In this document: positions 1-8,150 of the stretch, one piece after another
Layout: the number at the start of each line of letters is the position of its first letter
How positions within the stretch are numbered: the stretch's first letter is position 1
From: JBCBEX01 sp038528235
Lineage (GTDB): Bacteria; Bacteroidota; Rhodothermia; Rhodothermales; Rubricoccaceae
Length of the DNA: 34,124 nucleotides
Direction: 5' to 3'
Assembly (NCBI GenBank): GCA_038528235.1
Contig: JBCBEX010000046.1
Span: 1 to 34,124, forward strand
Made by a program: the position numbers and the translations under genes
Notes under the pieces: generated by a model
The model's database searches: none
Told to the model about the DNA's origin: nothing
The model's input: only the letters and a program-made list of their open reading frames with translations

Positions 1-106
1 GCGGGCATGAGCAGCAGAGGTTGGTTGCTACTCATATCGGCTTTCCCGCGACCGACTCAAATGTCAACGCTCCCTAGCCCACCGGACCCTGAACGACCGC
101 CTCGTC
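1..106. other. Left-edge non-coding stretch
   Basis: This lies downstream of the histidine kinase stop on the minus strand. Short GC-rich open frames cross it but none has a recognisable product, and I see no convincing hairpin terminator. The window edge cuts whatever lies to the left. Confidence 0.5.
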
Positions 107-1183
107 CTAGGGCTCCACCTCGGCGGTCAGGCCGTAGCCTTTTGCGGCACCGACAGGCTGCTCCGGGATGCCGAGCGTGCTGTCGTCGTAGTAGATCGGG
201 AAGTGGAGGATGAACGTCGTCCCGACGCCGACCTCCGACTCAACACGGATGGCGCCGTGCATGAGCATCACGAGACGCCGGACGATGGCAAGGCCCAGGC
301 CGGTCCCCTCCTGGTCGCGGTCGAGGTAGTCGTCTTCCTGCGTGAACGGGTCGAAGAGACGCGGGAGGAAGTCGGGGGAGATGCCACGCCCCGTGTCGAC
401 GATGCGTACGATGACCTGCCGGAGATCATGCTCGATAGCGATGGTGACGAGCCCACGCTCGGTGAACTTCACGGCGTTGCCAATCAGATTGGTCAGCACG
501 CGCCGGAGCGCGGTCTCGTCCAGGCGCGCCATCATCATGGGTGCGCGGTTGGCCAGCACCAGCCGGAGCCCCTTGCGCTCCACGAGCGACCGCAGCGAGT
601 TGGCCACCTCGAACACCGTGTCGGCCACGGGCAGCGGTCGGAGCGTGAGCGAGACCTCGCCCACCTCCAGCCGTGCCAGGTCGAGGAGCGCGTTCACGGT
701 TTCGAGCAGCCGCTTGCCCTCGTCGCGGATCGCGACGGCGGACTCGTGCGCCATCCCGCTGGCCTCCTCCTCGATGATTTCGGCATAGCCCAGGATCACC
801 GTCAAGGGCGTGCGTAGCTCGTGGCTGACCACGGAGAGCATCGCATCCTTGGCCTTCAGCGCTTCCTCGACCTCCTTGATGCGCGCCCGCAACTCGGCGT
901 TTTGCTCCACGTCGCGCGCCTCGTGCTCGCCAACCATGCCCTCGTACTGCTGGCGTTGCCGTCCCGTCATCCACAGCATGAGGGCGAGCACGAACGGCAC
1001 CGCGTCGAGCACCCAGAGCAAGGGCACGCGGCGCTGCGTGGAAAGCAGATGCTCCAGCGACATGTCCCCCCACAGCATGATCGAGGCCTGCAGCATGCCG
1101 GCCAAGGGGAACAGCATACCCACAACGAAGCCGACGGCTCCATACCGCAGGGCTAGAGGCAAACGCCGAAATAGAGCAGGCAT
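107..1183 (-). CDS. Membrane sensor histidine kinase
   Basis: A 358-residue two-component sensor kinase that should autophosphorylate on His and pass the phosphate to an unseen response regulator. Two hydrophobic segments (about residues 13-38 and 55-73) enclose a short loop, so there is little extracytoplasmic sensor. A charged coiled-coil linker (about 80-112) leads to a HisKA domain with the H-box HELRTP and phospho-acceptor His121. The HATPase_c domain follows, with N-box Asn236 (LIGNAVKF), G1 DTGRG at 263-267, F-box-like LFDPFTQ near 277 and G2 GTGLGLA at 293-299. All catalytic boxes look intact. No receiver domain is attached and no response regulator gene is adjacent, so it is an orphan here. 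It lies 156 bp downstream of deoB on the same strand. The start is the ATG at 1183. The class is secure; the stimulus is unknown. Confidence 0.93.
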   Translation of the reverse strand: MPALFRRLPLALRYGAVGFVVGMLFPLAGMLQASIMLWGDMSLEHLLSTQRRVPLLWVLDAVPFVLALMLWMTGRQRQQYEGMVGEHEARDVEQNAELRARIKEVEEALKAKDAMLSVVSHELRTPLTVILGYAEIIEEEASGMAHESAVAIRDEGKRLLETVNALLDLARLEVGEVSLTLRPLPVADTVFEVANSLRSLVERKGLRLVLANRAPMMMARLDETALRRVLTNLIGNAVKFTERGLVTIAIEHDLRQVIVRIVDTGRGISPDFLPRLFDPFTQEDDYLDRDQEGTGLGLAIVRRLVMLMHGAIRVESEVGVGTTFILHFPIYYDDSTLGIPEQPVGAAKGYGLTAEVEP

Positions 1184-1339
1184 AGACCAGCTATATCAAG
1201 CAGAAGAGGTCTGCGCACTGGTGGTTTCCTCCACTCCTGAACCCGTTTCGTCCACGAACTTACCGGCTCGTCCTTGATTCAGTGCGCGCCTGGTCCTACG
1301 TACAGGATTTGTGCCAATTCGAGCTTACGCTTGGTCGCT

Positions 1340-2512
1340 TTAGTGTGCCCAGCGCTGCCCAGGTCCCGTCCAGGCTAGGCCGAAGTAATCCGCGACGGTG
1401 GCAGCGTGGTCCGCGAAGGTGGCGCGGGTGCCCAGAACGCGCGGCGAGCCGCCGAGCACGAGCAGCGGCACGCGCTCCCGCGTGTGGTCGGTCCCGGGCG
1501 TCGTCGGGTCGTTGCCATGGTCGGCCGTGAGGACGAGCCGGGCCCCGGCGGGCAGGGCGGCTTCGAACGTAGGCAGGGCCGCGTCGAATGCTTCGAGCGC
1601 GCGAGCGAACCCGTCAGGGTTGTTCCGGTGACCGTACTCCTGGTCGAAATCGACGAGGTTGGTCCAGATGAACGTCGGCGTCGTGCCACCAGCGGCCTCG
1701 CGCATGGCAGCGAGGGTAGCCTCGACCCCCTCGGCGTTGTCCTTCGTCTTCGTGACCGTGTCGAAGCCGACGTTCGCGAACAGGTCGCCGATCTTGCCGA
1801 CGGCGACGGTGCGCACCTGGGTGCCCTGGAGTTGCGCCTGGATCGGCGGCGTAGGCGGCGCGAGGGCGAAGTCACGTCGCTTCTCGGAGATGCGCGCGAA
1901 CGCACCCGGCTGGCCCACGAATGGACGCGCGATGACGCGGCCCACCGCGTGTGGACCTACGCAGACCTCTTCCCGTGCGATGCGGCACAGGTCGTAGAGC
2001 CGATCCAGCGGAATCACATCGGTGTGCGCGGCGATCTGGAAGACGCTGTCCGCGGACGTGTAGACGATGGGCTGGCTTGTGCGCAGGTGCACCGCCCCGT
2101 GCTGGTCGATGATGGCGGTGCCGGAGGCGGGCACGCCAGCAAGGATACCTGCGCACCCCGTCGCCTGAAGAAAGGCGTCGACGAGTGCTGGCGGAAAGCC
2201 ATCCGGGTAGGTGGGGAAGGGCGCGTCGAGTGGGAGCCCGGCCAGTTCCCAGTGCCCAGTCGTGGAGTCTTTGCCGGCCGACGTCTCGACCATCACGCCG
2301 GTGCTGGCAGCGGGTGCCTCGACGGGCGGCACGCCGGGCAGGCGGTCGAGGTTGCCCAGGCCGAGCCGCGTCAGGTTCGGAAGCGCGGGCCGGGCCACGG
2401 CGCATACGTGGGCGAGCGTGTGCGTCCCGGCATCGCCATAGAGCGCAGCGTCTGGAGCGCGCCCGATGCCGACGCCGTCGAGCACGATGGTGACGAAGAG
2501 CGGAGGAGCCAT
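1340..2512 (-). CDS. deoB: Phosphopentomutase
   Basis: A 390-residue phosphopentomutase that interconverts ribose-1-phosphate or deoxyribose-1-phosphate with the 5-phosphates in cytosolic nucleoside salvage. It has the alkaline-phosphatase-superfamily arrangement of DeoB: the N-terminal metal-binding LDGVGIGRAPDA with Asp12, the KDSTTGHWE motif with the probable phosphorylated Thr85, VDFDQEYGHR around 287-296, ADHGND at 330-335, and TDHTRE at 341-346. The length matches the family (about 390-410). The ATG at 2512 lies 20 bp after the stop of the upstream membrane protein, so the two are probably co-transcribed. No deoA, deoC or deoD is visible nearby; the deoxynucleoside kinase at 23165 is the only other salvage gene in the window. 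Confidence 0.96.
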   Translation of the reverse strand: MAPPLFVTIVLDGVGIGRAPDAALYGDAGTHTLAHVCAVARPALPNLTRLGLGNLDRLPGVPPVEAPAASTGVMVETSAGKDSTTGHWELAGLPLDAPFPTYPDGFPPALVDAFLQATGCAGILAGVPASGTAIIDQHGAVHLRTSQPIVYTSADSVFQIAAHTDVIPLDRLYDLCRIAREEVCVGPHAVGRVIARPFVGQPGAFARISEKRRDFALAPPTPPIQAQLQGTQVRTVAVGKIGDLFANVGFDTVTKTKDNAEGVEATLAAMREAAGGTTPTFIWTNLVDFDQEYGHRNNPDGFARALEAFDAALPTFEAALPAGARLVLTADHGNDPTTPGTDHTRERVPLLVLGGSPRVLGTRATFADHAATVADYFGLAWTGPGQRWAH

Positions 2513-2532
2513 GAGGCAGCCGGAGGGGCGGG

Positions 2533-4590
2533 TTATTCCAGGATGACGCAGCCGACCTGCGCGTCGTATGCGTCGGAGAGCGCCTGCACGGCGTCGCCGC
2601 GGAGTTGCTCCGAGGTCGTGTGGCGCTCCCCGTAGAGCGCCACGCCGATGGTCAGCGGGAGCGTCTCCCCTGTCGAGGCGGGCGTCGTGCGGACGAGTTC
2701 GACCCAGGCCTCGACGTCAGCGGCGCGTCCGTAGTAGAAGACGCCGTAGAGCAGCTCACCGAACGGCTCGATGCGCCCATCGGCGAGGGCGAGCGTGTGG
2801 TCGAGGTGTTGCCGGAGAACCGCCTCGGTGGTCGCGACGGCCTCGCCCCCCGCGCGGGCGACGGCCTCGGCCTCGGTGTGGTGGACGAGCGCAAGTGCGA
2901 GCGGGTGCTGCTTCACGCGTGACCGCGCCATCTCTTCCGCCACGATCACGCGCCGGGCCACGGGCACGCTGTGAGCCTGCCCTCCTCCCAGCGTGGTCTC
3001 GTCGGTGGCATTCCCACCGAGGTTCAACCTTCCAGTGAGACCCGGGGGTGCCTCCTCCTCGACCGCATCATCCGCTGGCGCTTCTTCTTCGGTCCCTACG
3101 GCCTCCGGCTCGGTGGTCTCCGGCGCGGTGGTCTCCGGCGCGATGCTTTCCGGTGTGTCGTGCTCTGGCTCCACTTCGGCAGGCATGTCCGCGATCGCCT
3201 CAGTAGACGCCTCGTCGGAAATCGTCGGATCCAGGGTAGCGTCTACGGCTGTGGCGGCCTCAGCAGGAGCAGTCTCCGCGGGCAAGTCGGTGAGGGCTCT
3301 CGTCGGCGGGGCCGCCTCGAACCACGCTGGCACCTCCTTCGCTGCGAGGTGGGCGAGCATGCTGGCAAACTGCCGCAGCAGCGTCTTCTCCGCAGGCGAG
3401 TAGGACTTCGCCTCTGGAGCCGTATCCACGACTAGTAATAGCGAGGGCGTCGCCGCCTCGGTGAGCGGCTGCACGTAGGCGCGTCCCACCGCGCTCAGGT
3501 CGGAGTAGTAGCCCAGCGCGTCGAGGGCCGCGCCCTTGAGCAGCATCGGGAGCAGGTCGGCCTGTTGCCCTCGAATGCCGCGCAGCGCGCTCCCGGCCGA
3601 CGCGAACTCGTCGACGAAGACCACCGCGGGGTGGTCGCTCTTGAGCGCTTCCACCTTGTAGTGCAGGGTCGCCGCGTCGTGGCGGAGCAGCGCAACGGTC
3701 TGGGCGCGCATCCCGCTCCAGATGGCTTCGACGAGGTGCGCGAGCGCGTGCGAGGTAGGCCTGCGGACGAGGTCCAGTTCATCACCAGGCAGCGGCAGCG
3801 GCAGATCCAGTTCGTTGTCGAACTCGCGGGGGTCTGGGAAGCGAATCGGCAGCGGCTCGTCGTAGTCGTCTACGAAGTCCACGTCGCCGAAGGCCGCCGC
3901 GTGCGTCGGCCGCAGCGGGGTCGTCTCCGAGGCGCCCTCGACCTCGGCGATAGCGGCCCCCAGCTCTTCAGAGACGGTAGTCTCCAGTGCGCTGCGTGCG
4001 TCGTCGTTCAGCACCACAGCGCCGCCGTCGCGCAGCGCCGAGCCGTCGTCGTTCAGCACCTCGTCGCCGTCGGGGCTAGGGTCCAGACTGGGCTGCTCGT
4101 TGGCCTCGATGTGCGCCCCCTCCTCGTCTAGCGCAGGCCCTTTCGCCACCACCGCGTCCTCTGCTTCGATGGGCTCCGCATGGGCGGCCAAATCTGTTTT
4201 GATGGCCGCTCCGATGGCCTCGCTCGCTGCATGCTCTTCTTCGTCAACGGCCCCTTCTAACTGGGCCTCAGTCTCGGCGTCAGGAACGCGTCCGCCAGCT
4301 TCGATCCGGTCGGCTTCGATCCGGTCGGCTTCGATCCGGTCGGCTTCGGGCGCGCCTGCCGGTGTCTCACTGAACGCCTCCTCATGCTGGTCGCGCTCGG
4401 CAGGTGCGTCAGCCCTCTCCATGGGGCGGATATCGACGATGCCGAGCGAGCGCAGGTCATCCTGAGGACGCGGTGCAGCTACGTGCTTGGGCGTGGCGGC
4501 CCGGCTGCGGCGCACCCAGAGGACGATGCCGCTGACAATCAGAAGCAGCGCCACCGCGCCAGCCACGAGGGGGACGAGGGCAGATTCCAT
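2533..4590 (-). CDS. Membrane-anchored protein with GAF-like and degenerate GGDEF-like regions
   Basis: A 685-residue protein with no close family that I can name. An N-terminal membrane helix (about residues 5-26) is followed by RRSR, placing the rest in the cytoplasm. Residues 30-270 are acidic, Ala/Glu-rich and low in complexity, and include an in-frame EADRI tandem repeat. Around residues 280-425 lies a GAF-like segment ending in a long helix (SPAEKTLLRQFASMLAHLAA). A second acidic linker follows. The last ~170 residues read like a GGDEF fold: a conserved ITVSIGVA-type strand appears as LPLTIGVALYGE, then a helix QLRGDAVQALSDAYDA, but there is no GGDEF or GGEEF signature. Catalytic cyclase activity is therefore unlikely, and a sensory or scaffold role is an inference. 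The gene precedes deoB by 20 bp. Confidence 0.72.
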   Translation of the reverse strand: MESALVPLVAGAVALLLIVSGIVLWVRRSRAATPKHVAAPRPQDDLRSLGIVDIRPMERADAPAERDQHEEAFSETPAGAPEADRIEADRIEADRIEAGGRVPDAETEAQLEGAVDEEEHAASEAIGAAIKTDLAAHAEPIEAEDAVVAKGPALDEEGAHIEANEQPSLDPSPDGDEVLNDDGSALRDGGAVVLNDDARSALETTVSEELGAAIAEVEGASETTPLRPTHAAAFGDVDFVDDYDEPLPIRFPDPREFDNELDLPLPLPGDELDLVRRPTSHALAHLVEAIWSGMRAQTVALLRHDAATLHYKVEALKSDHPAVVFVDEFASAGSALRGIRGQQADLLPMLLKGAALDALGYYSDLSAVGRAYVQPLTEAATPSLLLVVDTAPEAKSYSPAEKTLLRQFASMLAHLAAKEVPAWFEAAPPTRALTDLPAETAPAEAATAVDATLDPTISDEASTEAIADMPAEVEPEHDTPESIAPETTAPETTEPEAVGTEEEAPADDAVEEEAPPGLTGRLNLGGNATDETTLGGGQAHSVPVARRVIVAEEMARSRVKQHPLALALVHHTEAEAVARAGGEAVATTEAVLRQHLDHTLALADGRIEPFGELLYGVFYYGRAADVEAWVELVRTTPASTGETLPLTIGVALYGERHTTSEQLRGDAVQALSDAYDAQVGCVILE
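4298..4348. repeat. In-frame 15-bp tandem repeat (3.4 units)
   Basis: The unit gcttcgatccggtcg occurs three times exactly (4298-4342), followed by a six-base partial copy. It lies inside the acidic linker of the membrane-anchored protein and encodes EADRI repeats on the minus strand. Because the unit is a multiple of three, copy-number change would preserve the frame. Confidence 0.95.
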
Positions 4591-4918
4591 AGGGCGGATA
4601 GACGACCGCGGGGAGGCGGTGCGGAGGGGGTGAGTGTGGTGGTCTTTAAGCTAGCCGTGCCCTCTAAGCAATGCAACTACGCGGCCCCAGTGCAGGCGGC
4701 GTCTCGCCTCCGTTCAACCGCGCCCCTGGTCACCCTACCGTTCCCGCCGGGCACCTCGCTCGTCTAGGACCGTGACGGCGCACGGTTTGGTCTCCGCCCG
4801 CGTCGCCCTGAGGGCTCATTTCGCCGGGACATTGGGGTTTCCGGGCTCTGGGTACCGTCTTCTCAAGGGAGGAGGCCCAACGCTTCAGGTTTCACCCCGC
4901 GAATAGCTCCCTCCTCTC
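4591..4918. other. Divergent intergenic region
   Basis: A 328-bp stretch separates the divergent genes starting at 4590 (minus) and 4919 (plus), so promoters for both should lie here. I do not see a convincing Bacteroidota-type TAnnTTTG element, a sigma70 pair, a hairpin or a small gene. The last bases before the ATG at 4919 are pyrimidine-rich (ctccctcctctc), with no Shine-Dalgarno sequence. Confidence 0.5.
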
Positions 4919-5509
4919 ATGCGTGCTCTTCTCCTCAGCCTTCTCACGCTCGGTGCCACGATCGCCACGGCGCAACCGACTGCCACCCTCGACTCCGTCA
5001 CGCTCTCTGGGGGCGCTCCGGCTCACTTCGACGGGACCCGCTGGAGCTACAGCGCAGGCGATGCCTCCACCGTGTCACGCTTTACCAGCGATGCGGAGCT
5101 AGCCCGCACGCAGGGCGCCCACGGCGACGCCGTCCGCATCGAGGCCACCGTGGCTGACGAGGTGAAGCTGACGCGCCCTGTGCTGCCCGGCGCGCAGCCA
5201 GCCTCGGTGCGCAACGCCTCGCACCTCGTGTTCGACGCGCAGGGCGAGGGCGTGGTGCTGGTCGCGCTCGAAGTGAGCGACCACGCGCAGCCGTTCATCT
5301 ACCCGGTGACGCTGCACCCCGGCGCTGAGACGTTCCGCGTTCCGCTCAACCGCTTCCGCCAGCGCGGCTCCAGCGCGCACTTCGACGGCGACACGGTCGT
5401 GCGCGTCTCCTTCCTCACGGTCACGCGCCCCGGCACCGCCGCCGACTTCACGCTCACCGTCGGCGGCCTCGCCTTCGACTACAAGCGCTCGCTCGCCGAT
5501 CGGTACTAA
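4919..5509 (+). CDS. Secreted beta-sandwich protein of unknown function
   Basis: A 196-residue protein with a clean Sec signal peptide (MRALLLSLLTLGATIATAQ, cleavage probably after TAQ). The mature part is rich in alternating beta-strand pattern. The sequence WSYSAGDASTVSRF, then a strand-rich core with LVALEVSD and ETFRVPLNRFRQRG, ending in LTVGGLAFDY, resembles CIA30/CBM11-like or other galactose-binding sandwich folds. That similarity is only of overall pattern, and no catalytic residues can be named. It is monocistronic: the strong terminator at 5540-5574 follows its TAA. There is no SD sequence upstream of the ATG. Confidence 0.75.
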   Translation: MRALLLSLLTLGATIATAQPTATLDSVTLSGGAPAHFDGTRWSYSAGDASTVSRFTSDAELARTQGAHGDAVRIEATVADEVKLTRPVLPGAQPASVRNASHLVFDAQGEGVVLVALEVSDHAQPFIYPVTLHPGAETFRVPLNRFRQRGSSAHFDGDTVVRVSFLTVTRPGTAADFTLTVGGLAFDYKRSLADRY

Positions 5510-5539
5510 TCGACTTTGTGGGTTCGTGGTTGGACCTTC

Positions 5540-5574
5540 AGCCCGGTCGCGCTGCCGACCGGGCTTTTTCTTTG
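5540..5574 (+). terminator. Rho-independent terminator after the secreted protein gene
   Basis: A perfect GC-rich stem of 9-10 bp (agcccggtcg paired with cgaccgggct) encloses the six-base loop cgctgc and is followed by tttttctttg. It lies about 30 bp after the stop at 5509 and upstream of the RidA gene, separating the two transcription units. Confidence 0.9.
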
Positions 5575-5614
5575 TTTGTACCCTTTCTCACGCTTTGTCT
5601 CCCCCGCAGCCACG

Positions 5615-6022
5615 ATGCGCCAGACCTACCAGACCAACACCCCATGGGAGCCGATCGTCGGCTACAGCCGCGCCGTGCGCGTCGGCCCACACGTGGCCGT
5701 GACCGGCACGACGGCGACTGATGCTGAGGGCGATCTCGTCGGCGTAGGCAACGCCGCTGTGCAGACCGAGCAGGTCCTCGATAACATCCGCGCAGCCCTC
5801 ATCGCCGTGGGCGCACGCATCGAGGACGTCGTGCGGACGCGGATCTACGTCACCGACATCGAGCGCGACTGGGAGGCCATCGGACGGATCCACGGTCAGG
5901 TTTTCGGCCACGTCCGCCCGGCCACGACGATGGTCGAGGTCGCGCGGCTCATCGACCCGCGCATGCTTGTCGAGATCGAAGCCGACGCACTCGTCACGGA
6001 CACGCCTGACGCGGAGCGCTAG
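5615..6022 (+). CDS. RidA/YjgF-family enamine/imine deaminase
   Basis: A 135-residue member of the RidA (YjgF/YER057c/UK114) family, small trimeric cytosolic proteins that hydrolyse reactive 2-aminoacrylate and related imines released by PLP enzymes. Family hallmarks are the N-terminal strand with VAVTGTTATD, the helix TEQVLDNIRAAL, the strand VVRTRIYVTDI, and the C-terminal VEVARL (the equivalent of E. coli RidA Arg105 is Arg111) followed by VEIEADAL. The ATG at 5615 is chosen over an in-frame extension to 5516, because the extension reads through the terminator hairpin. Some subfamily members have lost deaminase activity, so activity is inferred. Its stop at 6022 is one base from the stop of the convergent gene. 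Confidence 0.92.
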   Translation: MRQTYQTNTPWEPIVGYSRAVRVGPHVAVTGTTATDAEGDLVGVGNAAVQTEQVLDNIRAALIAVGARIEDVVRTRIYVTDIERDWEAIGRIHGQVFGHVRPATTMVEVARLIDPRMLVEIEADALVTDTPDAER

Positions 6023-6023
6023 C

Positions 6024-6410
6024 TCACCACGAAGCCTCGTCCGGCACAGCGGGTGGTGGCGCGGATGACGATGCGGGCGGAGCCGCCGAGGGCGCGCGTT
6101 CGCCGATGGTGCGCTCGACCGTCACGCGCACACCGCCCGTCCAGCGAGCGACGCCGTTGAACACGAGCGCGAACACCCAGCCTGTTACGAAGCCGCCGAC
6201 GGCGCTCAGGAGCGGCACGAGCAGCACCGACGCCAGCATCGCGCCGAGCTGCACCTCGGCGAAGTCGCTCCAGAACGTCGTCACGACGGGCATCGTGAAC
6301 GCCATCAGCACACCGACGAGCAGGCCAAGCACGGCGTAGACAACCGCCCCGACACGGGCGCAGGCGAACGGTGCGAGGCGACGGACAGTGAGCAGTTCGG
6401 TCGGGCGCAT
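6024..6410 (-). CDS. Small two-helix membrane protein (DUF3566-like pattern)
   Basis: A 128-residue inner-membrane protein. A first hydrophobic segment (about residues 18-42, VGAVVYAVLGLLVGVLMAF) and a second, longer one (about 57-85) are followed by FNGVARWTGGVRVTVE. This FN-x-VARWxGG ending is typical of DUF3566-like membrane proteins. The tail is Ala/Pro/Ser-rich. The function is unknown. The start is placed at the ATG at 6410 (MRPTELL), giving the usual short N-terminus, rather than at 6455. It is the most downstream of a minus-strand gene series beginning at 9265, and converges tail to tail with the RidA gene. Confidence 0.75.
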   Translation of the reverse strand: MRPTELLTVRRLAPFACARVGAVVYAVLGLLVGVLMAFTMPVVTTFWSDFAEVQLGAMLASVLLVPLLSAVGGFVTGWVFALVFNGVARWTGGVRVTVERTIGERAPSAAPPASSSAPPPAVPDEASW

Positions 6411-6462
6411 GGCAGAGTGGCTCTCGGCTGGAAGCGAGCAACGGGCTGCCCACAATACGGCC

Positions 6463-6819
6463 TCAGCTTACGAGACGCACGGTTGGCTGCCGCGGCGCGC
6501 CCAAGCCCGAAGCTTCGAGCAGCATCGCCACGAGGCGGTCCTTCGGCATCGACGGGCGCAGGCGACGGCGGACGTAGATGCGCTTGACGCGGGCGCGGAG
6601 GTCCCACGTCGGGACGGTGTGCAGCCGCTTGGCCTCCGCGCGGCGCACGGCGACCTGCAGTTCGTCCTTGGTCATGGTCGAGCGCCCTTCCACGTCGAGG
6701 CGCTGCGCGAAGTCGTAGAGTTCGTCTTTGGTCCAGAAGGCGAGGTCAGAAGAGGCGTCGGTCGAAGAGGCAACGGTCGACGAGGTGCGGGCGTCAGAAG
6801 TGAGGGCCGAGGTGTCCAT
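6463..6819 (-). CDS. Rho_N-domain small protein
   Basis: A 118-residue protein. After a Ser/Thr/Ala-rich disordered start, residues ~29-60 (WTKDELYDFAQRLDVEGRS then MTKDELQVAVRRA) match the Rho termination factor N-terminal (Rho_N/SAP-like) helix-extended-loop-helix motif. A second similar helical unit with TVPTWDLRARVKR and MPKDRLVAMLLEA follows. These small Rho_N proteins are common and thought to bind nucleic acid. A longer open frame to 7428 exists but its upstream part is antisense to kamA, so the ATG at 6819 is used. It lies ~100 bp downstream of kamA on the same strand. Confidence 0.82.
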   Translation of the reverse strand: MDTSALTSDARTSSTVASSTDASSDLAFWTKDELYDFAQRLDVEGRSTMTKDELQVAVRRAEAKRLHTVPTWDLRARVKRIYVRRRLRPSMPKDRLVAMLLEASGLGAPRQPTVRLVS

Positions 6820-6920
6820 GTAGGGGGTTTCGAGATGAGTCCAGAGCGATTGCGAAGCGCCGCTCGCTGGGAGCGACGGCCTGCATACGCACCTGACGCC
6901 AATCCGTTCAGACCAAGTCG

Positions 6921-8150
6921 TTAGGATCCACAAGCCATGCCGACGTTGGCGTAGCCGTCCGGCACGGGCACGAACGTAGGCGCACCCGTGGGGATGGTCC
7001 GCGCCTCGGGTGGCATCGAGATTTCTGGCACGGTGATCGGCGGTTCGTAGCCGTCGGGGAGCGGGTTCGGCTCGGCCCAGAGCGTCCCGCGCGTCGTCTC
7101 CATCACAACGTGGTCGCCCGCGCGGCCGAGGACGTAGTCGCGCGTGAGTGGCACCTTGCCGTCGGGCGTGTCGAGCACGTAGGTCGGCACAGCAAAGCCC
7201 GACGTGTGGCCGCGCAGCCCGCGCATGAGCGCCATCCCCGTCTCGATGGGCGTGCGGAGGTGGGCGGTCCCGCCGATGAGCTGCGCCTGGTAGATATAGT
7301 AGGGTCGCACGCGCATCGCCACGAGGCCCTCCGAGAGCGCCTTCATCGTGGCGAGGTCGTCGTTGATGCCACCGAGGAGCACCGTCTGGTTGCCGACGGG
7401 CACCCCTGCCTCGGCGAGCTTCGCGCACGCCTCGCGCGCCTCGTAGGTGAGCTCGCGCGGATGGTTGTAGTGCGTGTTGAGCCAGATCGGATGGTGCGCC
7501 TTCAGAATGTCACAGAGCTCGTCGGTGATGCGGAACGGGTTGACGACGGGCAGGCGGCTCCCCAGCCGGATTACCTCCACATGCGGGATCGCGCGCAGCT
7601 CGCCGAGGAGCCACGCGAGCTGCTTGTCGGCGAACACGAGCGGGTCGCCGCCGGTGAGCAGCACGTCGCGGATGCTCGGGTGCTCGGCGATGTAGGTAAT
7701 CGCATCGCGGAGTTCGTCCTTGCGCATCATCCACGCGCTGTCGCCGACCATGCGCTTGCGGAGGCAGTAGCGGCAGTAGATGCCGCACTCTGAGGTGACG
7801 CAGAAGGCGACGCGGTCGTCGTAGTTGTGGATGAGGTTCTTGACCGGGCTGTGGCCGACCTCGTCCAGCGGGTCCTCGACGCCCACGATGTCGGGCTCCA
7901 ACTCCCAGCGCTGCGGCACGACCTGCTGCCGGACGGGGCACGCCGGGTCGAGCGCGTCCATGAGGCTCGCGTAGTAGGGCGTGATCGACCAGCGGAAGAT
8001 TCCGGCGGTGCGCTCGATGGCCTCCCGCTCGGAGTCGGTGGGCTGGATGTAGCGCTCCAGCGTGGCGAGGTCGCGGACACGGTGGCGCATCTGCCAGCGC
8101 CAGTCGGCCCACTCGGCCACGGAGGCGTTGTGCTGCGGGAAGGCGGTCAC
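6921..8150 (-). CDS. KamA-family radical SAM/PLP aminomutase
   Basis: A 409-residue lysine 2,3-aminomutase-family enzyme. The radical-SAM cluster motif CxxxCxxC is Cys122, Cys126 and Cys129 (CGIYCRYC); LLTGGDPL follows at about 164-171. The PLP lysine should be Lys332 in DTPDGK. In the clostridial enzyme, Asp293 (QCDL) and Asp330 grip the substrate epsilon-amino group. Here the first is Gln290 (YIYQAQL) while the second is kept as Asp327. The usual glycine-rich PGGGGK loop is shortened to PDGK. The fold and chemistry are therefore clear but L-lysine as substrate is not. A canonical product would be beta-lysine, a precursor of the osmolyte acetyl-beta-lysine. The GTG start at 8150 overlaps the upstream antitoxin-DUF2853 stop by 4 bp, indicating translational coupling. 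Confidence 0.92.
   Translation of the reverse strand: MTAFPQHNASVAEWADWRWQMRHRVRDLATLERYIQPTDSEREAIERTAGIFRWSITPYYASLMDALDPACPVRQQVVPQRWELEPDIVGVEDPLDEVGHSPVKNLIHNYDDRVAFCVTSECGIYCRYCLRKRMVGDSAWMMRKDELRDAITYIAEHPSIRDVLLTGGDPLVFADKQLAWLLGELRAIPHVEVIRLGSRLPVVNPFRITDELCDILKAHHPIWLNTHYNHPRELTYEAREACAKLAEAGVPVGNQTVLLGGINDDLATMKALSEGLVAMRVRPYYIYQAQLIGGTAHLRTPIETGMALMRGLRGHTSGFAVPTYVLDTPDGKVPLTRDYVLGRAGDHVVMETTRGTLWAEPNPLPDGYEPPITVPEISMPPEARTIPTGAPTFVPVPDGYANVGMACGS

Noticed and set aside
6463..7428. 321-residue minus-strand frame
   Set aside because: The first 203 codons are in a different frame within kamA; the Rho_N protein begins at the ATG at 6819.
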